Positions 1 through 5,004 of a stretch of DNA of 5,828 bases are shown here, one piece after another. This DNA comes from DATEMK01 sp035275625 (GTDB taxonomy: Bacteria > Bacteroidota > Bacteroidia > AKYH767-A > OLB10). Under the pieces are notes generated by a model. The model saw nothing but the letters and a program-made list of their open reading frames with translations, had not been told where the DNA came from and made no database searches. A program made the translations under genes and the position numbers. The stretch spans positions 1 to 5,828 of the forward strand of contig DATEMK010000259.1 of NCBI GenBank assembly GCA_035275625.1. Reading direction: 5' to 3'. Each line of letters opens with the position of its first letter. Position 1 is the stretch's first letter.

Positions 1-1
1 T

Positions 2-1183
2 GCATTACCCACCGTTACACTTTCAAATCTCAATTCTGTTTGTGTTGACGCAATAACATTTGCGTTAAGTGGGGGTTCTCCTTTAGGAGGAATTTATTCG
101 GGCACCGGAGTGACAGCAAATAATTTTAATCCTTCAATTGCAGGAGTTGGAACTCATTCTATCAATTATTCTTTTACAGATTTAAATGGTTGTACCAATT
201 CAGCCACAAAAAATTTGACAGTTAATCCGCTGATATTTTTAAATGCCGGAAGTGATGAAACAATATGTTCAGGGTACAATGTGCAACTAAATGGAACAGG
301 AACAACGAATGTATATTGGAGTCCCTCGGCTGGATTAAGTTGCACTTTCTGTGTTAACCCGGTTGCAAGCCCGTTGTCAACTGCCGTTTATGTAATTTCT
401 TCCCCTCTGCCGTGTTCAACAAGTGATACAGTTGCGGTCAATGTCATTCCGGATGTAGTGGTTGATGCGGGGCAAGATACTTTGTTATGTTTTGGTGAGA
501 CTGTTCAATTAAATGCTGCATCAAATTATTCTTCTTACAGCTGGAATGTAACAAATGATCTTAGCTGCTTTAATTGTCCTGATCCTGTTTCATCACCGAT
601 CGCAACTGCAATTTACACAGTTACCAGCACGAATGGAGTCTGCTCTTCAAGTGATTCAGTTTTAATAAAAGTTATCAAAGTGGAAGTTGAAGCCGGAAGT
701 GATATGACTATTGTTTTCGGTGAATCAATTCAGCTGAATGCAACCGGAGCAAATAGCTATACATGGTCGCCCGGACTATATCTCAATGACTCAACAACTC
801 AATCACCAATTACATCACCATATTCGCCAATTCAATATATAGTTGTTGGAAATATTGACCGTTGTTCAGACAATGATACCGTCTCTGTTGAAATTATTTA
901 TGTAGGTGACCCGATGATATTTGTTCCCAATGCTTTTACGCCTGATGCAGATGGTAAAAATGATTTCTTTGGGGCGGTTCATGCGGGGAAATATGACTCT
1001 TTCGAAATGAAAATTTTTAATCGTTGGGGCGCTATGCTTTTTAACAGCAATAATATTTCTGAATTCTGGGATGGTAATTCAAAAGGTAAAAAACAACCTG
1101 AAGGAGTTTATATTTATAGCATCCATTTAACTTCCGGTAAAAATAAAGTAGCTAAAACCGGAAATGTAAGCCTGATCCGGTAA
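2..1183 (+). CDS. Large secreted PKD-like repeat protein with type-B T9SS C-terminal sorting domain (5' partial)
   Basis: The reading frame is open from the first bases of the window, so this is the last 393 residues of a longer protein whose signal peptide lies upstream. In order it has one domain of the type VCVDAITFALSGGSPLGG ... FNPSIAGVGTHSINY ... DLNGC (about residues 1-74), three PKD-like domains of about 73-75 residues (about 77-299), and a C-terminal domain (about 305-393). That last domain carries VPNAFTPDADGKND, KIFNRWG, FWDG and PEGVYIY. These are hallmarks of the gliding-motility-associated (CHU_C, type-B) sorting signal. By family knowledge such proteins cross the outer membrane through the T9SS and are released or attached to the surface, often as adhesins. 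The ligand is unknown. The GTG at 110 is internal, not a start. A LolA-like gene follows after 27 bp on the same strand. Confidence is high for the class and low for a specific role. Confidence 0.9.
   Translation, partial: ALPTVTLSNLNSVCVDAITFALSGGSPLGGIYSGTGVTANNFNPSIAGVGTHSINYSFTDLNGCTNSATKNLTVNPLIFLNAGSDETICSGYNVQLNGTGTTNVYWSPSAGLSCTFCVNPVASPLSTAVYVISSPLPCSTSDTVAVNVIPDVVVDAGQDTLLCFGETVQLNAASNYSSYSWNVTNDLSCFNCPDPVSSPIATAIYTVTSTNGVCSSSDSVLIKVIKVEVEAGSDMTIVFGESIQLNATGANSYTWSPGLYLNDSTTQSPITSPYSPIQYIVVGNIDRCSDNDTVSVEIIYVGDPMIFVPNAFTPDADGKNDFFGAVHAGKYDSFEMKIFNRWGAMLFNSNNISEFWDGNSKGKKQPEGVYIYSIHLTSGKNKVAKTGNVSLIR
230..898 (+). repeat. Three tandem PKD-like protein domains within the surface protein
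   Basis: Three successive copies lie at about 230-448, 455-676 and 680-898. They share the pattern AG.D, then C.G, QLN, Y.W, a middle segment, P..SP, Y.V and C.. .D.V. Copies 1 and 2 carry a central SC..C pair (SCTFC and SCFNC) plus one Cys early and one late. Copy 3 keeps the framework (FGESIQLN, YTWSPGL, SPITSP, RCSDND) but lacks the first Cys and the SC..C pair. The repetition is at protein level: I see no long identical nucleotide stretch, so the duplication is old. Confidence 0.8.
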
Positions 1184-1210
1184 ATAATTATTGTCACTTA
1201 TTCTAAAATT

Positions 1211-1930
1211 ATGTTTTTTAAGAAATTATTTTTTTTCTGCCTGATTTTATTTTGCGCTGATATTATAAAAGCACAAACACCCGATCAAATAATTACAAAG
1301 CATATTGAATTTATCGGAGGAGAGAATTGGAAGAAAGTAAACTCCATCGTAAGTTCCGGAAAATATAATTATGGCGGCATGGAGTTTTCTTTCACCTCTT
1401 ATTCAAAAGCTCCGAATCTTTACAAATATGTTGTTTCGTTAAAAGGAAAAAATTATACTCAATCTTTTGACGGGAAAAATGGATGGAAAATGGATGGCTT
1501 TAATAATGACACAACTCCAACTTTTCTGGCAGGAAAAGATGCAGATGCAATGGCAAATGAAGCGGATGTGGAATTGGAAAGCCGGTTGATTGACTATAAG
1601 AAAAAAGGACATAAGGCAATCCTGGAAGGCAATGACACTATTCAGTCTATCTCATGCTTTAAAATAAAATTTATGAAGAGTGATAGTGAAGCAGAAACAT
1701 ATTTTTTCAATACCGGGAGTTACGAATTAATGATGAAAAGTGCCGTATCTAAAAACGAAGAAATGAAAAACGCCATCATAAATACTTTTTACAGCGATTA
1801 CCGTTCAGTAAACGGATTAAAAATTCCTTTTAAATCAATCAGCAAAGTGAATGATCAGACTATTTTAACTGTCACGATTGATAAGGTTGAGTTGAATGTA
1901 TCTGTTCCGGATAGCATCTTCAAGCCCTGA
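1211..1930 (+). CDS. Exported LolA-like (outer-membrane lipoprotein-sorting-type) protein
   Basis: This is a 239-residue protein with an N-terminal signal peptide: basic MFFKK, hydrophobic residues 6-18, and probable cleavage after IIKA at residue 21, leaving Gln-22. The two Cys in the hydrophobic core do not form a lipobox, so signal peptidase I export to the periplasm is expected. The mature part starts with IITKHIEFIGGENWKKVNSI. Later it has FDGKNGWKM (86-94), a Y-FF-TGSYELM segment (164-174) and YSDYRSVNGLKIPF (194-207). That order is what I associate with Bacteroidota proteins annotated as LolA-like or outer-membrane lipoprotein-sorting proteins, which have a one-sided beta-barrel fold that holds acyl chains. 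Actual lipoprotein carriage is inference. The start ATG has no Shine-Dalgarno and no TAnnTTTG box between it and the previous stop, so read-through from the upstream gene is plausible. It ends 6 bp before a convergent acetyltransferase gene. Confidence 0.75.
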   Translation: MFFKKLFFFCLILFCADIIKAQTPDQIITKHIEFIGGENWKKVNSIVSSGKYNYGGMEFSFTSYSKAPNLYKYVVSLKGKNYTQSFDGKNGWKMDGFNNDTTPTFLAGKDADAMANEADVELESRLIDYKKKGHKAILEGNDTIQSISCFKIKFMKSDSEAETYFFNTGSYELMMKSAVSKNEEMKNAIINTFYSDYRSVNGLKIPFKSISKVNDQTILTVTIDKVELNVSVPDSIFKP

Positions 1931-1943
1931 GCTTTTTCAGGCT
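1923..1943. other. Imperfect hairpin spanning two convergent stop codons
   Basis: AGCCCTGA (1923-1930) can pair with TCAGGCT (1937-1943) with one bulged C and a 6-nt loop. The left arm contains the TGA of the LolA-like gene and the right arm the TGA of the acetyltransferase on the other strand. It sits where a shared terminator would be expected, but neither side has a run of T after the stem. A terminator role is therefore only a possibility. Confidence 0.25.
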
Positions 1944-2437
1944 GTTGCGTCTGCTATTTGTTTCCCGTCCAATTTACAATCAATCCATTCTCCTTCAAAA
2001 GTGCAATTGTATTTTTTATAAAATTCAATGGCAGGTGTATTCCAATCCAGCACCTGCCAGTGCATTGTTTTTGCGCTCATCTTTTTTGCTTCAGCAAGGA
2101 CAGCATCAAATAGCTTTTTGCCGATTCCTGATTTGCGGTGTGATTCGGTAACGATTAAGTCTTCCAGGAAAAGTCCTTTGCCTCTCCAAGTGGAATATTT
2201 AATAAAATAAATTGCCATGCCGATTATTGCTCCCCTCTCTTTTGGAGAGGGGCCGGGGGTGAGGTTTTCTGCCACAATCAAACCATACACAGGTGAAGAT
2301 CCGAAACCATCTTCTGTCATTTTCTCTACCGTATTCGTAACCTGCTCAGGAGCTTTTTCAAAAGTTGCTAATTCCATTACCAGTTGATGCACTGCGGGCA
2401 CATCTTCTTTTCGTCCCTTCCTTATTATCACATCCAT
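1937..2437 (-). CDS. GNAT-family N-acetyltransferase, SSAT (spermidine/spermine or thialysine acetyltransferase)-like
   Basis: This is a 166-residue acetyl-CoA-dependent acetyltransferase of the GNAT fold. I placed the start at MDVIIRKGRKED because GNAT proteins begin at this strand; a longer frame up to 2506 runs into the hydrolase coding region. It resembles eukaryotic SSAT along its whole length: ELATFEKAPEQV (22-33), EDGFG (42-46), YSTWRGKG, LEDLIV (91-96), the acetyl-CoA loop R-KSGIGKK (101-108), and LDWNTPAIEFY (130-140). Glu-92 and Tyr-140 fall at the positions reported as catalytic in human SSAT, as I remember them. The likely substrate is a small amine such as a polyamine or a lysine analogue, in the cytoplasm; this is inference. 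Residues 58-70 are encoded by a palindromic repeat. A perfect -7 box lies 15 nt upstream. It is convergent with the LolA-like gene and divergent from the hydrolase. Confidence 0.85.
   Translation of the reverse strand: MDVIIRKGRKEDVPAVHQLVMELATFEKAPEQVTNTVEKMTEDGFGSSPVYGLIVAENLTPGPSPKERGAIIGMAIYFIKYSTWRGKGLFLEDLIVTESHRKSGIGKKLFDAVLAEAKKMSAKTMHWQVLDWNTPAIEFYKKYNCTFEGEWIDCKLDGKQIADATA
2228..2266 (-). repeat. Palindromic REP-like repeat, in frame inside the GNAT gene (LTPGPSPKERG type)
   Basis: CCCCTCTC (2232-2239) and GAGAGGGG (2245-2252) form a perfect 8-bp stem around a TTTTG loop. A GC-rich shoulder, CCGGGGGTGAGG, follows on the plus strand. The base composition (long C and G runs) is unlike the AT-rich surroundings. 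Read on the minus strand it gives NLTPGPSPKERGA, residues 58-70 of the acetyltransferase. From memory, LTPGPSPKERG-like peptides recur in unrelated predicted proteins and intergenic spacers of Bacteroidota, as expected of a dispersed repeat rather than a conserved protein motif. The exact ends are not certain from one copy. Confidence 0.7.
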
Positions 2438-2443
2438 AAGATT

Positions 2444-2451
2444 TATTTTTG
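2444..2451 (+). promoter_or_regulatory. Putative -7 promoter element (TAnnTTTG) for the alpha/beta hydrolase
   Basis: TATTTTTG matches the Bacteroidota -7 consensus TAnnTTTG at every fixed base and ends 18 nt before the ATG at 2470. I see no clear -33 TTTG or TTG at 17-23 nt upstream, where the sequence is acetyltransferase coding DNA. The 5' leader would be only about 12-14 nt. Confidence 0.45.
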
Positions 2452-2452
2452 G

Positions 2453-2460
2453 CAAAGTTA
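2453..2460 (-). promoter_or_regulatory. Putative -7 promoter element (TAnnTTTG) for the GNAT gene
   Basis: On the minus strand the sequence is TAACTTTG, a full match to TAnnTTTG, ending 15 nt before the ATG at 2437. It lies one base from the opposed -7 box of the hydrolase. A clear -33 element is not visible. Confidence 0.45.
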
Positions 2461-2469
2461 ACTTCAAAA

Positions 2470-3267
2470 ATGAAACTTCATTTCCGTAAAATCGGGGAAG
2501 GCGCACCGCTGATTATTTTACATGGATTATTCGGATCTTCGGATAACTGGCAAACACTTGCAAAAAAATTCAGCGAAAGCGGTCTTTCTGTTTACCTCGT
2601 TGATCTGCGCAATCACGGACGTTCGCCTCATGCAGAAATTTTTTCTTATCATGATATGGCAGAAGATGTTTTTGAAATGATGAATGATGAAAAAATTAAT
2701 TCAACTTTTATAATAGGTCATTCGATGGGCGGAAAGACAGCGATGGATGTAGCGATGCATCATCCCGAAAAAATTTCAAAGCTGGTGGTGGTGGATATGT
2801 CACCCAAAACCCGCCTGCCGGACGGGCAGGAATATTCGTTGCAAAATAAAAATGTTGCAAGCGCATTGCTTGAAATTAATCTGAACGAATTAAAATCAAG
2901 AAAAGAAGTGGAAGCTCAGCTTGCTCAAAAAATTTCAGATGCAGGGACGTTACAATTCCTTTTGAAAAATTTATATTGGAAAGAAAACAATTCGCTTGCA
3001 TGGAGATTTAATCTTCAGGCAATTTCTCGGAACATTGAAAAAATGAGCGATGAAATTAATTTTGTGCAACCCTTTGAAAAGCCCGCACTTTTCATACGCG
3101 GTGAAAATTCAAATTACATTTCAAATGATGATGAGCCGCTGATTAAAAAATATTTTCCGCGTGCAGAAATTAAAACAGCGCCTCAATCCGGTCATTGGGT
3201 GCATGCCGACAATCCGCAATGGCTGCTTGAAAATTGCCTGAAATTCTTAATCCCAAACCTTTCCTAA
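2470..3267 (+). CDS. Alpha/beta hydrolase, YbfF-like esterase family
   Basis: This 265-residue cytoplasmic hydrolase has no signal peptide. In order it shows ILHGLFGSSDNW (16-27, oxyanion HG), VDLRNHGRSP (44-53), the nucleophile elbow GHSMGG (83-88) with Ser-85, VVVDMSP (107-112) with Asp-109, FLLKNLYW ... LAWRFNL (163-181) in the cap, FIRGENSNYI (208-217), and GHWVHADNP (241-249) with His-242. The set DLRNHGRSPH, NSNYI and GHWVHA matches the YbfF-type esterases, which cleave short acyl esters or thioesters. The physiological substrate is unknown. I chose the ATG at 2470 because MKLHFRKIGEG is the expected first strand; an in-frame TTG at 2449 overlaps the promoter box. Residues 115-121 (RLPDGQE) are encoded by a palindromic repeat just after Asp-109, and the segment to the next conserved helix looks about seven residues longer than I expect for the family. 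Confidence 0.88.
   Translation: MKLHFRKIGEGAPLIILHGLFGSSDNWQTLAKKFSESGLSVYLVDLRNHGRSPHAEIFSYHDMAEDVFEMMNDEKINSTFIIGHSMGGKTAMDVAMHHPEKISKLVVVDMSPKTRLPDGQEYSLQNKNVASALLEINLNELKSRKEVEAQLAQKISDAGTLQFLLKNLYWKENNSLAWRFNLQAISRNIEKMSDEINFVQPFEKPALFIRGENSNYISNDDEPLIKKYFPRAEIKTAPQSGHWVHADNPQWLLENCLKFLIPNLS
2814..2830. repeat. Short GC-rich palindrome in frame inside the hydrolase gene (RLPDGQ type)
   Basis: CCTGCC (2814-2819) and GGCAGG (2825-2830) form a 6-bp perfect stem around a GGACG loop. It is preceded by CCCG, in a gene that is otherwise AT-rich. The plus-strand reading gives RLPDGQ. From memory, CCTGCCGGACGGGCAGG and its RLPDGQ reading recur as a dispersed repeat in many Bacteroidota genomes. 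The sequence is different from the repeat at 2228-2266. Confidence in the palindrome is high; its status as a dispersed repeat rests on recall. Confidence 0.6.
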
Positions 3268-3373
3268 AAAGACGGCAGCTTTAATTTTTTAACAGACTGT
3301 AAAAGGGAAGTTGATTTCCTTGAAGAGCTGAAAAAAATAATTCAGAGCTTAAAATAAAATAAAAACCAGAACT

Positions 3374-3556
3374 TTAGTGGGAAACTACCTGTGCATCAGG
3401 ATATTTCACTTTCCACAGTTTAAGGGCTGATATGTGAGGAAGGGTGATAATAGTGCGTTCATCCAGACGTACTCTTATCTTCGCCTTTGTGGGCGCCTGC
3501 GTCATAATGAAGTTCTTTCTCGTCCTCCTTCTCGGAGTTTTCTTTGACTTTGTCAT
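3374..3556 (-). CDS. Small basic protein of unknown function (60 aa)
   Basis: I cannot name this family. The protein has a strongly basic N-terminus (MTKSKKTPRRRTRKNF) followed by IRVRLDERTIITLPHISALKLWKVKYPDAQVVSH. That second part looks like a compact beta-hairpin plus helix with a conserved-looking ending (LKLWK-KYPDAQVVS), and resembles short Bacteroidota hypothetical proteins I have seen. It has no signal peptide or membrane segment. A perfect TAnnTTTG box ends 5 nt before the ATG, which supports a real gene. The spacing is so short that the message would be nearly leaderless, or the true start could be the internal Met-18 (3505). The basic charge would suit RNA or DNA contact, but that is inference. 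The gene is divergent from the DEAD-box helicase and convergent with the hydrolase; the 106 bp between it and the hydrolase stop holds no recognised gene. Confidence 0.55.
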   Translation of the reverse strand: MTKSKKTPRRRTRKNFIMTQAPTKAKIRVRLDERTIITLPHISALKLWKVKYPDAQVVSH

Positions 3557-3561
3557 GGTTT

Positions 3562-3569
3562 CAAAGGTA
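3562..3569 (-). promoter_or_regulatory. Putative -7 promoter element (TAnnTTTG) for the small basic protein
   Basis: The minus strand reads TACCTTTG, a full match to the Bacteroidota -7 consensus. It ends 5 nt before the ATG at 3556, so transcription would begin at or within about two bases of the start codon. No clear -33 element is visible. Confidence 0.45.
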
Positions 3570-3603
3570 AGTAAAAGAAATGATTTTTTGAAGTTAATTT
3601 AAG

Positions 3604-3699
3604 ATGAATATCCGGTTTTTTTATGCACTTTTCCTGCTTTTTATGGCTAAAAGCCCGATCTTTTCTACCTTCGTAAAAAAAACACATAAAAACCTTTGA
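3604..3699 (+). CDS. Possible 31-codon upstream ORF overlapping the helicase start
   Basis: An ATG-initiated frame encodes 31 residues beginning MNIRFFYALFLLFMAKS, a short basic then hydrophobic stretch, and ends KKTHKNL. Its TGA (3697-3699) overlaps the TTG start of the helicase (3696-3698) as TTGA. It could be a leader peptide that couples translation to the helicase. I see no promoter box upstream of it, and a candidate box at 3666 lies inside it. The frame may therefore be chance in AT-rich DNA. Confidence 0.2.
   Translation: MNIRFFYALFLLFMAKSPIFSTFVKKTHKNL
3666..3673 (+). promoter_or_regulatory. Possible -7 promoter element (TACCTTCG) for the DEAD-box helicase
   Basis: TACCTTCG matches TAnnTTTG at all fixed bases but one. 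It ends 22 nt before the TTG start at 3696, a spacing similar to the other boxes in the window. There is no evident -33 TTTG. An A-rich leader (3674-3694) follows, as is usual for Bacteroidota starts without Shine-Dalgarno. Confidence 0.25.
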
Positions 3700-4925
3700 A
3701 ATTCAGCGATTTTAATTTTGAGGAAAGCCTGCAGCAGGGATTGGACGCTATGGGTTTTGAAACCCCCACACAAATACAAGAACAGGCCATACCTGTAATC
3801 TTAAATAATACAGATTTAATTGCCTGCGCACAAACGGGAACAGGTAAAACAGCGGCTTTTGTGCTGCCCATCATAAATAAATTAATAAAGGAGCATGAGC
3901 ACACTACCAACACGCTCATCATAGTTCCCACACGTGAGCTGGCATTGCAGATTGACCAGGTGTTGCAGGGATTTTCGTATTTCACTTCCATCAGTTCTAT
4001 TGCCATTTATGGAGGAAATGATGGCTCCGCTTTTGAAACGGAGAAACGCGCTTTGACTGAAGGAGCCAGTTTTATTATTGCCACTCCCGGCAGGCTGATG
4101 TCTCATCTCAATATGGGCTATGTGAAGCTGGATGATTTGAAACATTTGGTTTTAGACGAAGCAGACAAAATGCTCGACATGGGTTTTGTAGATGATATTT
4201 TAAAAATCACGTCTTATCTTCCAAAAAAAAGACAGACCCTTATGTTTTCGGCTACCATGCCTTCAAAGATCAGGACGCTTGCAAAAAAACTTTTGGTGAA
4301 CCCTGAACAAATCAATATTTCCATGTCAAAACCAGCAGAAGGAGTTTTGCAGGGAGCATACGTTGTTTACGACAAACAAAAAAATGACCTGATAAAAACA
4401 CTTCTCAAAGGTAAAGACCTGAGCAGCGTGCTCATATTTTTGTCAACCAAGCAAAAGGTAAAAGATCTTGAACGCGAATTGCAGCAATCAGGAATAAAAG
4501 CAAAAGCCATTCACTCCGATCTTGAACAAAACGAGCGCGAAGAAGTGCTGCGCAACTTTAAAAATAAGCAGACTCAGATATTAGCTGCCACCGATATTCT
4601 TTCGCGCGGAATTGATATTGAAGACATCGGCCTGGTGATTAATTATGATGTGCCCGGTGATGCCGAAGACTATATACACCGTGTTGGAAGAACCGCCCGC
4701 GCAGCTTCAACGGGGGTGGCGCTCACGTTAATTAATGAACACGACCAGCAAAAATTTGCACGCATTGAATCCCTGATCGGCAGCGAAATAAGGAAGCTTC
4801 CTTTGCCGGCACATTTGGGTGAAGCGCCTGCTTATGCCCCCCATTTGAAACCGGTGAAACATTTTAAGCATAGCAAAAACAACAAGCGGTCACCAGGAAA
4901 GCCGAAACATGCAAGAAAAGTTTAG
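3696..4925 (+). CDS. DEAD-box ATP-dependent RNA helicase (RhlE-like)
   Basis: This is a 409-residue helicase with every canonical motif. The Q motif is GFETPTQIQ (20-28) with its upstream aromatic Phe-3. Motif I is AQTGTGKT (45-52), Ia PTRELA (78-83), GG (106-107), Ib TPGR (130-133), II DEAD (154-157) and III SAT (185-187). IV is around IFLSTKQ (247-253), V TDILSRGIDI (299-308) and VI HRVGRTARA (328-336). It should unwind short RNA duplexes with ATP, for example in ribosome assembly or RNA turnover; the specific target is not visible. The C-terminal 20-30 residues are rich in Lys, His and Arg (KHFKHSKNNKRS), a typical RNA-binding tail. The start is TTG: an in-frame TAA lies at 3687-3689, and the next Met (residue 19) would remove Phe-3. 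An intrinsic-type terminator follows, and the gene is convergent with the ABC ATPase. Confidence 0.95.
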   Translation: MKFSDFNFEESLQQGLDAMGFETPTQIQEQAIPVILNNTDLIACAQTGTGKTAAFVLPIINKLIKEHEHTTNTLIIVPTRELALQIDQVLQGFSYFTSISSIAIYGGNDGSAFETEKRALTEGASFIIATPGRLMSHLNMGYVKLDDLKHLVLDEADKMLDMGFVDDILKITSYLPKKRQTLMFSATMPSKIRTLAKKLLVNPEQINISMSKPAEGVLQGAYVVYDKQKNDLIKTLLKGKDLSSVLIFLSTKQKVKDLERELQQSGIKAKAIHSDLEQNEREEVLRNFKNKQTQILAATDILSRGIDIEDIGLVINYDVPGDAEDYIHRVGRTARAASTGVALTLINEHDQQKFARIESLIGSEIRKLPLPAHLGEAPAYAPHLKPVKHFKHSKNNKRSPGKPKHARKV

Positions 4926-4955
4926 CGTTTGAGGTTTGGGATGCAAGTATTTTGA

Positions 4956-4991
4956 TTTCCTGAACAGTTAAAGGAAACGTTTTTGTTTTTT
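4956..4991 (+). terminator. Probable intrinsic terminator of the DEAD-box helicase gene
   Basis: TTTCCT (4956-4961) pairs with AGGAAA (4972-4977) around a 10-nt loop. A run TTTTTGTTTTTT (4980-4991) follows after two bases. The stem is short and AT-rich, so the terminator may be weak. It begins 31 nt after the helicase stop, and the T-run is present only for plus-strand transcription. Confidence 0.5.
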
Positions 4992-5004
4992 AAAATCGCA
5001 CCTC

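Noticed and set aside
110..112. GTG as the start of the surface protein, with AGGAGG-like bases nearby at 86-91
   Set aside because: The frame is open to the first bases of the window, and the preceding residues complete a recognisable repeat domain, so the GTG is an internal Val codon.
1238..1258. Possible lipobox in the LolA-like signal peptide (ILFC)
   Set aside because: The residue before Cys is Phe rather than Gly, Ala or Ser, and a standard signal peptidase I site follows at IIKA-Q.
1945..2210. Plus-strand frames opposite the acetyltransferase gene
   Set aside because: They are antisense shadows with Cys/Ser-rich, low-complexity translations and no recognisable motif.
2449..2469. TTG start of the hydrolase seven codons upstream of 2470
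   Set aside because: It overlaps the candidate -7 box and adds residues not expected before the first beta strand. The ATG at 2470 fits the family.
2438..2506. Longer N-terminus of the acetyltransferase starting at 2506
   Set aside because: The extra 23 residues come from antisense hydrolase coding DNA and the promoter spacer. The conserved GNAT start is MDVIIRKGRKED at 2437.
3304..3321. Hairpin AGGGAA / TTCCTT after the hydrolase, considered as a terminator
   Set aside because: The stem is short with a G-T pair, and there is no T-run after it on either strand.
3325..3348. CTGAA / TTCAG inverted repeat between the hydrolase and the small gene
   Set aside because: It has only five base pairs in AT-rich DNA with no T-run downstream. 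It is compatible with chance.
3665..4145. Minus-strand frames opposite the helicase
   Set aside because: They lie wholly or mostly opposite a complete DEAD-box gene and show no domain.
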